Assembly: GCA_028281325.1 (NCBI GenBank)
Contig: JANQKC010000035.1
Span: 62,001 to 126,000 of the forward strand
Reading direction: 5' to 3'
From: Alphaproteobacteria bacterium
Lineage (GTDB): Bacteria; Pseudomonadota; Alphaproteobacteria; UBA8366
DNA length: 64,000 nucleotides
Translations under genes and position numbers: made by a program
Part shown: positions 1-8,241 of the stretch, one piece after another
Numbering within the stretch: the stretch's first letter is position 1
Layout: each line of letters starts with the position of its first letter
Notes under the pieces: model-generated
Databases searched by the model: none
Told to the model about the DNA's origin: nothing
Seen by the model: only the letters and a program-made list of their open reading frames with translations

Positions 1-54
1 TCGTTTCACGCGGATCACTGTTGCAGGGGAATGCGGGCTTCGCAACGGCGGGCC

Positions 55-933
55 TCAACTGCTTTCGTAAGCCAAGGACAACAGATAGTCGCCGTAACCG
101 GAATTCGCCAGCGGTTCGGCCAGCGCGCGAAGTTGCCGATTGTCGATCCACCCATTGCGCCAGGCGATTTCCTCGATACAAGCGACCATCTGGCCCTGAC
201 GCCGTTCAATGGTCGCGATGTAGTTCGAGGCATCCAGCAGGGAATCGAAGGTCCCGGTGTCGAGCCATGCGTTGCCGCGGCCCAGGAACTCGACGGACAG
301 ATTGCCTTGGTCGAGGTAACTGCGCAGCAGGTCAGGAATCTCCAGCTCGCCGCGCGCCGAGGGCGTGAGCGACCGGGCAACCTGGGCGACCGCGCCGTCG
401 ACGAAATACAGGCCCGTCATCGCCAGGTTGGAGCGCGGGCGGTCCGGCTTCTCGGCGAGCGAGACCGGCACGCCGATCTCGTCGACTTCCACGACGCCAT
501 AGCGCTGCGGATCGGTGACGCGATAGGCGAAGACCGTTGCGCCGTCCCGCCGTTTCGCAACGTCGCGCAACCTGTCGCGCAGACCCTGGCCATAGAAGAT
601 GTTGTCGCCGAGGATCAATGCCGACGGCTGGTCGCGGATGAAGTCCTCTGCGACCACGAAAGCATGGGCGACCCCTTCCGGGTTTTCCTGCTCGCGGTAG
701 CTGAAAGACATGCCGAGCGCCGTTCCATCGCCCAGTATCTGCTCGAACCGGGGCAGGTCCTCCGGCGTGGAGATGAAGAGGACCTCGCGGATTTCGGCAA
801 GCATCAACACGGACAGCGGGTAATAGACCAGCGGCTTGTTGTAGACCGGCAGCAACTGCTTGCTGACACCACGAGTCATTGGGTAGAGCCGCGTCCCTGC
901 GCCGCCGGCCAATACGATCCCCTTGCGAACCAT
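55..933 (-). CDS. rfbA: Glucose-1-phosphate thymidylyltransferase (RmlA/RfbA)
   Basis: 292 residues, the usual length for RmlA, which makes dTDP-glucose from glucose-1-phosphate and dTTP, the first step of dTDP-rhamnose synthesis. The nucleotide-binding loop GGAGTRLYP lies at residues 10-18, GDN at 109-111, EKP at 161-163, GELEI at 195-199 and WLDTGT at 223-228, all family landmarks. The frame stays open further upstream, but MVRKGIVLAGG is the normal N-terminus, so I start at 933. It lies 8 bp downstream of the dehalogenase-like gene on the same strand. No rfbB, rfbC or rfbD is in view; they could lie to the left of the window. Confidence 0.95.
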   Translation of the reverse strand: MVRKGIVLAGGAGTRLYPMTRGVSKQLLPVYNKPLVYYPLSVLMLAEIREVLFISTPEDLPRFEQILGDGTALGMSFSYREQENPEGVAHAFVVAEDFIRDQPSALILGDNIFYGQGLRDRLRDVAKRRDGATVFAYRVTDPQRYGVVEVDEIGVPVSLAEKPDRPRSNLAMTGLYFVDGAVAQVARSLTPSARGELEIPDLLRSYLDQGNLSVEFLGRGNAWLDTGTFDSLLDASNYIATIERRQGQMVACIEEIAWRNGWIDNRQLRALAEPLANSGYGDYLLSLAYESS

Positions 934-941
934 GGTCCGCC

Positions 942-1823
942 TCACGCGTCCGCGAAGAAGACGGACAGTTCGGCAAAGGTCTCGTCCGGCGCCTCCTCGG
1001 CCATGAAATGGCCGCAGGGCAGCCCCTTGCCCTGCAGGTCGGATGCCCAATTGCTCCAAGTTTCCAGAACACGGCGATCCTTATGCGGGCGGCCTTCCCC
1101 GCCCCAAAGCACCAGCGTCGGGCATTCGATCTTGCGCCCCGCAGACCGGTCCGCATCGTCATGCGCGTAATCCGCTTCCGGATTGTTCCGGTAGCAATCG
1201 CAGGTAGCTCGGATGGTTTCCGGATTATTGAAACAACGGAGATATTCCGCCATCGCTTCCGGCGCGCACGGATCCGGCGACGCCGCCCATTTGTCGACGA
1301 GATACCGCAGAAAGAATTCCGGATCCGCCCCGATCATCCGCTCGGGAAAACCCGGCGTTTGCCCCAGGAAATACCAATGGAAGGTCCCATAAGCGGAACT
1401 CGTATCGACCTGTTCGAGCTGTTCCCAGGTCGGCACGATATCCAGCAAGGCCAGCCGCTCGACCCGCTCCGGATGGTCGAAGGCCAGACGGTAGGAGACC
1501 CGCCCGCCCCGGTCATGCCCCGCCAGGCGGAACCGCTCGAATCCGAGCGCGGACATGACCTCGACCATATCCTGCGCCATCGCCCGCTTGGAATAGTTCG
1601 ACGACTTGTCGCCGGACGGGGGTTTGGAACTGTCGCCGTAACCGCGCAGGTCAGGCGCGACGACGGTATAGGTCTCGGCCAAGCGCGGCGCGATGCGATG
1701 CCACATGACATGGGTCTGCGGATAGCCGTGGACCAGCAACAACGGCGGTCCCTCGCCGCCGACGACGAGATTGATCTTTGCGCCGGCGGTTTCTATCTCG
1801 CGCCGCTCGAACTGCTCGAACAT
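942..1823 (-). CDS. Alpha/beta hydrolase, fluoroacetate dehalogenase (haloacetate dehalogenase) type
   Basis: 293 residues, alpha/beta-hydrolase fold. HGYPQTHVMW (32-41) is the oxyanion region and GHDRGGR (102-108) the nucleophile elbow, with Asp104 in place of the usual Ser. The residues described for fluoroacetate dehalogenases are all present at almost the same numbers: Asp104 nucleophile, Arg105 and Arg108 for the carboxylate, Asp128 and His272 for the triad, His149-Trp150 and Tyr211 for the halide pocket. The known reaction is hydrolysis of haloacetate to glycolate; a relaxed 2-haloacid substrate range is possible. It sits between rfbA and an acyl-CoA synthetase on the same strand. Activity on fluoride compounds is an inference from the pocket residues. 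Confidence 0.86.
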   Translation of the reverse strand: MFEQFERREIETAGAKINLVVGGEGPPLLLVHGYPQTHVMWHRIAPRLAETYTVVAPDLRGYGDSSKPPSGDKSSNYSKRAMAQDMVEVMSALGFERFRLAGHDRGGRVSYRLAFDHPERVERLALLDIVPTWEQLEQVDTSSAYGTFHWYFLGQTPGFPERMIGADPEFFLRYLVDKWAASPDPCAPEAMAEYLRCFNNPETIRATCDCYRNNPEADYAHDDADRSAGRKIECPTLVLWGGEGRPHKDRRVLETWSNWASDLQGKGLPCGHFMAEEAPDETFAELSVFFADA

Positions 1824-1851
1824 GAGTGACGGTCTCCTAAAAGTTGAACCG

Positions 1852-3951
1852 CTACTTTAAAACCACAAGCGCATCCGCCGCCACGATTCCCTGTCCCTTC
1901 GGGCGGACGAATAACGGGTTGACGTCGAGTTCCGACAGGCGATTTCGATGATCCCAGGCCATCCGCGACAGGGCCGACAACGCCTCTGCCAAGGCTTGCG
2001 CGTCCAAAGGCGAAGCGCCGCGCACACCGTCGAACAAGGCGCGGGCGCGCAGCTCACCCAGCATCTCATGCGCCTCGTCCGTATCGAAAGGGGCGACCCG
2101 ATAGGTGATGTCGCGCAGCACCTCGGTGAAGATGCCGCCGAGGCCGACGGCGATCGTCGGCCCGAACACCGCATCGTTGATCACGCCGGCCAGGACTTCC
2201 GCCCCGCTCACCATTTCCGACACGATCACCCCGTCGATCTGCGCATCGGGCCGCGCATGCCGCGCCGCCAGCACGATGTCCCCAACTGCTTCGGCCAATG
2301 CTTCCGCATCATCGAGATTTGCCCGCACCCCGCCGACATCGGTCTTGTGCGTGATATCCGGCGACAGAACCTTGGCGATCAACGGATAGGACAATCCCTC
2401 CGCGACGCGCGCCGGGTCGTCGCCCAGATGGACGATCCGGTCTTCGGTGACGGGAATACCGTAGGCCGCGAGCAACGCCTTGCCCGCGACCTCATCCAAC
2501 GCGCCGGCGTCCGGCGGCAGGGCCACGTCGACCGGCGGGCGCTCCGCATCGGGCCTACCGGTCAGCCGCCGTTGCCGGGCCGCGAACTCGGACAGGGTCG
2601 CGGCCGCATCGGCTGCGCGGACCGGCGTCGGCACGATCGGGATACCCGCCGCTTCGAGCACCGCATAAGCTTCCGCCGCGCGTTCGCGGCGCGCCGACCA
2701 GGCGACGATAACCGGCTTGCCCGACGCCTCCGCCGCCCCGACCACCGCCTGCGCCGCCGCTTCCGCCGTCGGGCCGCTGACCGACGCCATCAGGACCGCC
2801 AACTGGTCCACGTTGGGATCGTTGATCACATGGGAAACCGCGCTGGTGAAGTTCTCCACCTGATTGAACAGGTTGGCCGTCGTGTCGACGGGGTTCCCGG
2901 TCGAGCCGAACACGGGAATGATCTTCTCCAACGCCTCCGTCGTGGCGGGCTCGAAGGACGGCAGTTCCAAGCCGCCCTCCACCGCCCGGTCCGCGAAGGC
3001 GATCCCCGATCCGCCGGTGATCGTAATGACGGCGACCCGGTTGCCCGCCGGAAGCCGGCCGGCTTCGAAGGCGAAGAACAAGTCCTGCAACTGCTCCACA
3101 TCGCGGACCTCGACAATGCCCGCCTGCCGGAAGGCAGCCTGATAGATGTCGTATTGCCCGGTCATGTTCGCGGTATGCGAAGCCGCCGCGCGGGCGCCGG
3201 TTTCCGTGTTGCCGATCTTCCAGACGATCACCGGCTTGCCGGCCGACAGGCCCCGGCGGCCGACGCGTTGCAGCGCCCGTCCGTCGTCGACCCCTTCGAT
3301 CATCGCGAAGGCGACCTTGGTTTCGGCGTCGTCCAGGAAGGCGTCCAACAGCTCCGGCGTCTTGATATCCGTCTCGTTGCCGCCGGAGACCAGATAGCGG
3401 AACCCGACGCCCTGCTGTTCGCACAGCAGGGCGATGGTGAAGCCGAAGCCGCCGCTTTGGAAGGCCATCGCGATGCGGCCCGCCCGCATATCCGGCTCCG
3501 CCGCGATCGCGCCGAAGGTGGCGTACATCCGGTCGGTCAGGTTGATCACGCCCTGGCAGTTCGGACCGATCATGCGGATGCCGGTTTCGGCGAGCACCTG
3601 CCGCACCTCGGCTTCCAACGCCGCGCCGTCCGTCCCGCTTTCGCGGTAGCCGCCGCTCAACACCACCGCATAGGGGATTTTCTTGTCGCCGCAGGCCCGC
3701 AACACATCCGGTGTCGCCGCGGCGGCCACGGCGATGATTGCCAGATCGCAAGGACCCGGAATCTCCGACACGTCGCCGTAGCATTTCAGGCCTTGGATTT
3801 CGTCGTATTTCGGGTTCACCGGGTAAATCGATCCGGTAAAACCGTATTCGGCCAACGCCTTGACCGGCGCGCCGCCCACCCGGACGGGATCGGTCGACGC
3901 GCCGACGATCGCGACACCGCGCGGCTGGAACAAACGTTCGAGAGCGCCCAC
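1852..3951 (-). CDS. Acetate--CoA ligase (NDP-forming) family protein
   Basis: 699 residues, with the alpha and beta parts of an NDP-forming acyl-CoA synthetase fused in one chain. An N-terminal CoA-binding Rossmann domain (about 8-130, GVAIVGAST) is followed by succinyl-CoA-ligase-like domains with the phospho-histidine motif ASHTA (His259). A C-terminal ATP-grasp domain starts near residue 490. The family interconverts an acyl-CoA, NDP and phosphate with the free acid, CoA and NTP; the acid cannot be told from sequence. The SDR gene starts this gene group only 10 bp upstream, and the dehalogenase-like gene follows 28 bp downstream, so the three may form an operon for a small organic acid. 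Confidence 0.9.
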   Translation of the reverse strand: MGALERLFQPRGVAIVGASTDPVRVGGAPVKALAEYGFTGSIYPVNPKYDEIQGLKCYGDVSEIPGPCDLAIIAVAAAATPDVLRACGDKKIPYAVVLSGGYRESGTDGAALEAEVRQVLAETGIRMIGPNCQGVINLTDRMYATFGAIAAEPDMRAGRIAMAFQSGGFGFTIALLCEQQGVGFRYLVSGGNETDIKTPELLDAFLDDAETKVAFAMIEGVDDGRALQRVGRRGLSAGKPVIVWKIGNTETGARAAASHTANMTGQYDIYQAAFRQAGIVEVRDVEQLQDLFFAFEAGRLPAGNRVAVITITGGSGIAFADRAVEGGLELPSFEPATTEALEKIIPVFGSTGNPVDTTANLFNQVENFTSAVSHVINDPNVDQLAVLMASVSGPTAEAAAQAVVGAAEASGKPVIVAWSARRERAAEAYAVLEAAGIPIVPTPVRAADAAATLSEFAARQRRLTGRPDAERPPVDVALPPDAGALDEVAGKALLAAYGIPVTEDRIVHLGDDPARVAEGLSYPLIAKVLSPDITHKTDVGGVRANLDDAEALAEAVGDIVLAARHARPDAQIDGVIVSEMVSGAEVLAGVINDAVFGPTIAVGLGGIFTEVLRDITYRVAPFDTDEAHEMLGELRARALFDGVRGASPLDAQALAEALSALSRMAWDHRNRLSELDVNPLFVRPKGQGIVAADALVVLK

Positions 3952-3961
3952 CGGTCGCGCC

Positions 3962-4678
3962 CTAGACCGGCGCCGCGCCGAGCGTCAGCCCGCCGCAGAC
4001 ATACAGAACTTGGCCGGTCACGAAGGACGCGTCATCGGAAACGAGGAACTGCGTCGCCGCCGCGATGTCCGCCGGCTTGCCCATCCGCTTCACCGGAACC
4101 GCCTGCGCGATGTTGTTGTAGGCATCGCTGCCGACGGGATGATGGCGCAGGAACAGGTCGGTTTCGATCGGACCCGGTGCGATGGCGTTCACCGTGATGC
4201 CGTCGGCCGCCAGTTCCAACGCCCAGACGCGGGTGAAGCCGATCAGCCCGGCCTTCGCCCCGGCGTAGCCGGTGCGGTCCTCCTTGCCCAGGACGGACCG
4301 GCTGCTGATGTTGACGATCCGGCCCCGGCCGGCGGCGCGCATCGCCGGCAGGCAGGCCTGCGTGCAGATCAGGGCGCCGCGCAGATTGACCGCGACCTGC
4401 TTGTCGAAGTCGTCGAGGTCGATCTCGCCCAACGGTTGGGGGATCGAGTAGCCGGCGTTGTTCACCAGATTGTCGATGGCGTGAGTCGTCGCGATGTCCT
4501 GCAAGGCCGCCTGCGCCGCCGCCGTGTCTTCCAGGTCGACGCTGTAATACGCGCCGGGGAACGGCCGGTCGGACTCGCTGCGGGCGATCCCCACCACGGT
4601 ATCGCCCGCCTCCGCGAGCCGCTCCGCAATCGCCAACCCAATTCCCTTGCTTGCACCGGTGATCAGGGTCGTCGCCAT
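3962..4678 (-). CDS. SDR family NAD(P)-dependent oxidoreductase
   Basis: 238 residues, classical short-chain dehydrogenase. TGASKGIG near the N-terminus binds the cofactor, NNAG stabilises the sheet, and the catalytic Ser-Tyr-Lys is seen in ISSRS and YAGAK. It is closest in appearance to FabG-like 3-oxoacyl reductases, but such annotation is weak for catabolic clusters. A GGAG motif lies 8 bases before the ATG at 4678; another ATG two codons upstream (4684) is possible. The acyl-CoA synthetase begins 10 bp after its stop, so the two are probably cotranscribed. Confidence 0.88.
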   Translation of the reverse strand: MATTLITGASKGIGLAIAERLAEAGDTVVGIARSESDRPFPGAYYSVDLEDTAAAQAALQDIATTHAIDNLVNNAGYSIPQPLGEIDLDDFDKQVAVNLRGALICTQACLPAMRAAGRGRIVNISSRSVLGKEDRTGYAGAKAGLIGFTRVWALELAADGITVNAIAPGPIETDLFLRHHPVGSDAYNNIAQAVPVKRMGKPADIAAATQFLVSDDASFVTGQVLYVCGGLTLGAAPV

Positions 4679-4838
4679 TCGCATCTCCGCAGCGTTGCGC
4701 CCGCGCGCATTGGCCCGCGTTCGTCAGGTTGGTGGGCCGGCATGACCCCGCGTTGCCGGAACAACGCCGGCAGCGATATGCTGGCACCGAACTTTAGCGA
4801 CAATAAGGCCCGCCCGCCAAATCATTGAGGAAATTCCC

Positions 4839-5636
4839 GTGAACACCGATACCTTTCCCGTCGTCATCGGCACCTGCCTCGACGCCGAGGCGATCTGGTT
4901 CAACAAGATCGGCGAGAACGAACACCGGCCCGTCATGCTGTCGAACGGCGCCTACGCCATCCGCGAAGGGCTCGACCCGCTGCTCGACCTGTTCGACCGG
5001 CACGGCGTCAAATCGACCTTCTTCGTTCCCGGCGTCACGGCCGACCGGTATCCCGACGCCGTCCGGCAGATCGGCAACCGGGGGCACGAGCTGGCGAGCC
5101 ATACCTACAGCCATATGAGCGCCGTCGGCACGACCCGCGAGGCGGAGAAGGAGGATTTGATCGCGGGGATCGACGCCCTGGAAAAGGTCACGGGCGAGCG
5201 TCCCGCGACATGGCGGTCCGCGTCCTGGGAATTCACCGAGAACACGCTCGGCCTGCTGATCGAAGCCGGGATCACCGTATCGGCCAACTACCACGACACC
5301 AGCCGACCCTATCGCCACGAGCGCGACGGCAAGCCCCTGCCGATCGTCGAACTGCCGGTGCAATGGCATCTCGCCGACGCGCCGTATTTCCTCTACGACG
5401 GCGCCCTGCCCGGCCGCATGCCGCGGTCCGCCGCCACCGCCTACGAAATCTGGAGCGAGGAATTCATCGGCTCCTACGAGGACCGGCCCGGCAGCTTCTA
5501 CCACCAGACCCTGCATGTGCAGCTTATCGGTCATCCCGGCCGGCTACGGATGCTCGACCGGTTCCTGACGATGATCAAGGAGCGCGACCGCGCCCGGTTC
5601 TACACCTGCGCCGAACTCGCGGCGACGATCGACTAG
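4839..5636 (+). CDS. Polysaccharide deacetylase family protein (NodB fold)
   Basis: 265 residues. The NodB-fold motifs are visible: Asp15 in CLDAEAIWF instead of the usual TFDDG, FFVPG at about 61-65, and the metal-binding HELASHTYSH with His88 and His92. This arrangement is that of the HpPgdA/PuuE-like branch, which removes acyl groups from sugars or, in PuuE, hydrolyses allantoin. A short cytoplasmic protein with no signal peptide fits this branch better than secreted chitin deacetylases. It is monocistronic, divergent from the SDR, and convergent with the M20 hydrolase across a repeat array. The presence of an M20 allantoate/carbamoyl hydrolase nearby makes a ureide substrate worth considering. 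Confidence 0.8.
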   Translation: MNTDTFPVVIGTCLDAEAIWFNKIGENEHRPVMLSNGAYAIREGLDPLLDLFDRHGVKSTFFVPGVTADRYPDAVRQIGNRGHELASHTYSHMSAVGTTREAEKEDLIAGIDALEKVTGERPATWRSASWEFTENTLGLLIEAGITVSANYHDTSRPYRHERDGKPLPIVELPVQWHLADAPYFLYDGALPGRMPRSAATAYEIWSEEFIGSYEDRPGSFYHQTLHVQLIGHPGRLRMLDRFLTMIKERDRARFYTCAELAATID

Positions 5637-5655
5637 GTTTCTTATCCGACCTGCA

Positions 5656-6041
5656 CCCTCGTGCTGAGCTTGTCGAAGCATGAGCATGCCGAAGCATGCG
5701 GCGGTCGGAGCCGAAACCATCCTTCGACGAGCTCAGGATGAGGACAGAGCATTGCTCCCTCATGCTGAGCCTGTCGAAGCATGCCGGCGGTCGCAGCCGA
5801 AACTATCCTTCGACGAACTCAGGATGAGGACAGAGCATTACACCCTCATGCTTAGCCTGTCGAAGCATGCCGGCGGTCGCAGCCGAAACCATCCTTCGAC
5901 GGGCTCAAGATGAGGACAGAGCATTACACCCTCATGCTGAGCCTGTCGAAGCATGCCGGCGGCCGGAGCCGAAACCATCCTTCGACAGGCTCAGGATGAG
6001 GACCGGGTGCTGCAACCTTATGCTGAGCCTGTCGAAGCATG
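5656..6041. repeat. Tandem array of an 86-bp REP-like palindromic unit, 4.5 copies
   Basis: Units begin near 5656, 5757, 5843, 5929 and 6015; the last three intervals are exactly 86 bp and the first is longer because of a small insertion. Each unit holds a left arm (CTCATGCTGAGCCTGTCGAAG) and, after a short spacer, a right arm that is its near-complement (CTTCGACAGGCTCAGGATGAG), so each unit can fold into a long hairpin. The copies differ by scattered substitutions. The array fills the gap between two convergent genes, where such repeats often act as transcription barriers. Similar CTTCGACAGGCTCAGGATGAG palindromes are known as dispersed repeats in alphaproteobacteria. Confidence 0.85.
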
Positions 6042-6078
6042 CGCTTGTCGAAGCAGTGCCTCTAACGGGATCCCGCTT

Positions 6079-7320
6079 CTAGGCGACCCCGGCGCGGTTC
6101 AGCATTGCGTGCATCAGCACGGTGCATCCCGCCGCCAGATCGGACGGCCGGGCGTTCTCGCGCTCATTGTGGCTGATGCCGTCCTCGCACGGCACGAAGA
6201 TCATGCCGGTCGGCGCGCAGAGCGCCAAGTTGCACGCGTCGTGCCCCGCCCCCGAATAGATTTCGCGATACGGCAGGCCGGCGGTATCGGCGGCATCCGC
6301 GACGGCCTCAACACAATCCCGGTGGAAGACCGTCGACTCCCGCTCGCTGACCAGTTCGACGTCGAGCCCATAGCCACCGTCGCCCGCGATCGTCTCGCAC
6401 GCCGCGCGCATATCCGCCTCGACCGCTTTCAGCGTGTCGTTGTCCGGGTGCCGGCTGTCGATCGAGAAATAGACCTGCCCGGGGATCGTGTTGGGCGAGT
6501 TGGGCCGCACGTTGACGAGGCCGACGGTGATCACCGGATGCGGATCGTATTTGAAGGCGATACCGTTGATTGCATCGATCATCCTGGCCGCGCCCAGCAT
6601 AGCATCGCGCCGCATTTCCATCGGCAGGGTGCCGGCATGCCCTTCCTCGCCCTCGACCGTGACGCGGAAACAGCGCTGTCCCTGCGCGCCCAGCACCACG
6701 CCGATGGGGATGGCGTCGTTCTCCAGGATCGGTCCCTGTTCGATATGCGCTTCGAAGAAGGCTTCGACGGGGATGCCGCCGACCTCTTCGGTCCCCGCGT
6801 AACCGATGGTCTTGAGCGCCTCGCCGAAGGTGACGCCGTCGCCGTCGACGATACCCAAGCCGTAGTCCAGATCGTATTTCCCGGCGAAGACCCCGGAGGC
6901 GACCATCCCCGCGGAGAACCGCACCCCTTCCTCGTCGGTCCAGACCACCACATCGAGGGGAGCGACCGTATCGACCCCGGCGTCATTCAAGCTGCGCACC
7001 ACTTCCAGCCCGGCGAGCACGCCGTAGATGCCGTCGAACTTGCCGCCCAACGGCTGCGTGTCGAGATGGCTGCCCGTCATCACCGGCGGCCGGTCCGCAT
7101 CAAGACCCTGGCGGCGCGCGAAGATATTGCCCATTCGGTCGACGCGAACATCGCATCCGGCGTCCTTGGCCCAGGACACGAACTGATCGCGCGCCTTGCG
7201 GTCATCCTCGGTCAGCGCGATCCGCCCGACGCCGCCGCCGGGCGTGGCCCCGATCTTCGCCAGGTCCATCAAGGTCTGCCACAGCCGTTCTTCGTTCGCG
7301 CGCACAGTGCCGTCTGCCAT
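6079..7320 (-). CDS. Zn-dependent M20 amidohydrolase (allantoate amidohydrolase / N-carbamoyl amino acid hydrolase family)
   Basis: 413 residues, the usual length of the AllC/HyuC branch of peptidase family M20. Metal and catalytic residues appear in GSHLDT (His85), GGKFDG (Asp96), DEEG (Glu130-Glu131), EAHIEQG and a C-terminal SGAGHDA. These enzymes cleave the carbamoyl or ureido group from N-carbamoyl-amino acids, allantoate or ureidoglycine; sequence alone does not separate them. It is preceded by an enoyl-CoA hydratase gene only 3 bp upstream, so the two are translated from one message. The window also holds two HyuA/HyuB pairs and an AllA-like gene, so a role in ureide or hydantoin breakdown is plausible. 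Confidence 0.88.
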   Translation of the reverse strand: MADGTVRANEERLWQTLMDLAKIGATPGGGVGRIALTEDDRKARDQFVSWAKDAGCDVRVDRMGNIFARRQGLDADRPPVMTGSHLDTQPLGGKFDGIYGVLAGLEVVRSLNDAGVDTVAPLDVVVWTDEEGVRFSAGMVASGVFAGKYDLDYGLGIVDGDGVTFGEALKTIGYAGTEEVGGIPVEAFFEAHIEQGPILENDAIPIGVVLGAQGQRCFRVTVEGEEGHAGTLPMEMRRDAMLGAARMIDAINGIAFKYDPHPVITVGLVNVRPNSPNTIPGQVYFSIDSRHPDNDTLKAVEADMRAACETIAGDGGYGLDVELVSERESTVFHRDCVEAVADAADTAGLPYREIYSGAGHDACNLALCAPTGMIFVPCEDGISHNERENARPSDLAAGCTVLMHAMLNRAGVA

Positions 7321-7323
7321 TTC

Positions 7324-8103
7324 TTATCGCCCCTGAAATCTCGGATTCGTCTTGTCGCGGAACGCCTGCGTCCCGATGCGGTAGTCTTCCGTGTCGATAT
7401 AGTCGTAGGCGCCCGCCCGTTCCACCTCGGTCAATGGCGCGGGGTCGGCCAAGCGACGGATCACCTGTTTGCTCCACCGTTGCGACAGCGGCGCGCCGGC
7501 CGCGATCTTCGCCGCAAAGGCCTGCGCCTCGGCCGGCAGATCGGCGGCCGGCACCACGCGATTGGCCAGGCCGATGGCCTCGGCGCGTTCGGCGCCGAAA
7601 TTCTCCGCCGCCAAGACGATCTCCAACGCCCGCGTCCGGCCGACGATGTCGGCGATCCGGCCGAGATACTGATGCGTGACGAAGAGCCCGAGACGGTTGG
7701 CCGGAAGGCCGAAAGTGCTGTCGTCGCTGCAGACCCGCAGATCGCACATCGACGCGATTTCCAGCCCGCCGCCAATACAGTAGCCCCGGATCGCCGCGAG
7801 GGTCGGATGGCGGCAATCGAGAATCTGCTTCATCGCGTCGTCCGCGGCGCCGGCCGCCGCCTGCGCGCCCTCGACGGTGTCGCGGTTGCTGTCGAATTCC
7901 GAGATATCGGCCCCGGCGCTGAAGGCCCGGCCGCCCGCGCCGGTGATCACGATGCAGCGCACACTATCGTCGGCGGAGAGACCGGCCACCATGTCGCCAA
8001 GCTGCGACCACATGGCGCGTGTCAGGGCGTTGTGTTTCTCGGGCCGGTTGAAGGTGATGGTGGCGACGAATTCGTCACGCTTTAGCAGGATGGGATCGGT
8101 CAT
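7324..8103 (-). CDS. Enoyl-CoA hydratase/isomerase family protein
   Basis: 259 residues, crotonase fold. The first oxyanion-hole segment is FSAGAD (61-66) and the second is YCIGGGLE (108-115). The position that carries catalytic Glu144 in classical enoyl-CoA hydratase (motif FxxPE) reads FGLPA here, so a simple hydratase reaction is doubtful and another crotonase activity (isomerase, lyase or hydrolase) is possible. It is the promoter-proximal gene of a pair with the M20 hydrolase and is divergent from the DHA2 exporter gene. Confidence 0.87.
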   Translation of the reverse strand: MTDPILLKRDEFVATITFNRPEKHNALTRAMWSQLGDMVAGLSADDSVRCIVITGAGGRAFSAGADISEFDSNRDTVEGAQAAAGAADDAMKQILDCRHPTLAAIRGYCIGGGLEIASMCDLRVCSDDSTFGLPANRLGLFVTHQYLGRIADIVGRTRALEIVLAAENFGAERAEAIGLANRVVPAADLPAEAQAFAAKIAAGAPLSQRWSKQVIRRLADPAPLTEVERAGAYDYIDTEDYRIGTQAFRDKTNPRFQGR

Positions 8104-8241
8104 AGGCGCTCCGGGAAGTGGCCGTCGGAAGCTCTACTCTGAGCCGCTCGCGTCCGGATTCCAATGGCGTTTTTTCGGACGGTCGCGATGGGCGGGAACC
8201 GAGCGCGGGCATGAGGTGTCACACCCGCTGAATTCAGATAT

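Noticed and set aside
31-1170. Long open frame on the + strand, opposite rfbA and the dehalogenase gene
   Set aside because: Codon shadow of the real minus-strand genes in GC-rich DNA; no homology and no RBS.
1948-4197. Open frame of about 749 codons on the + strand, opposite the acyl-CoA synthetase
   Set aside because: Shadow frame; composition rich in Arg, His and Pro with no domain, while the minus strand has a complete enzyme.
5656-6041. Regular repeats that could look like a CRISPR array
   Set aside because: The units are 86 bp and near-identical throughout with no unique spacers, and no cas gene is present.
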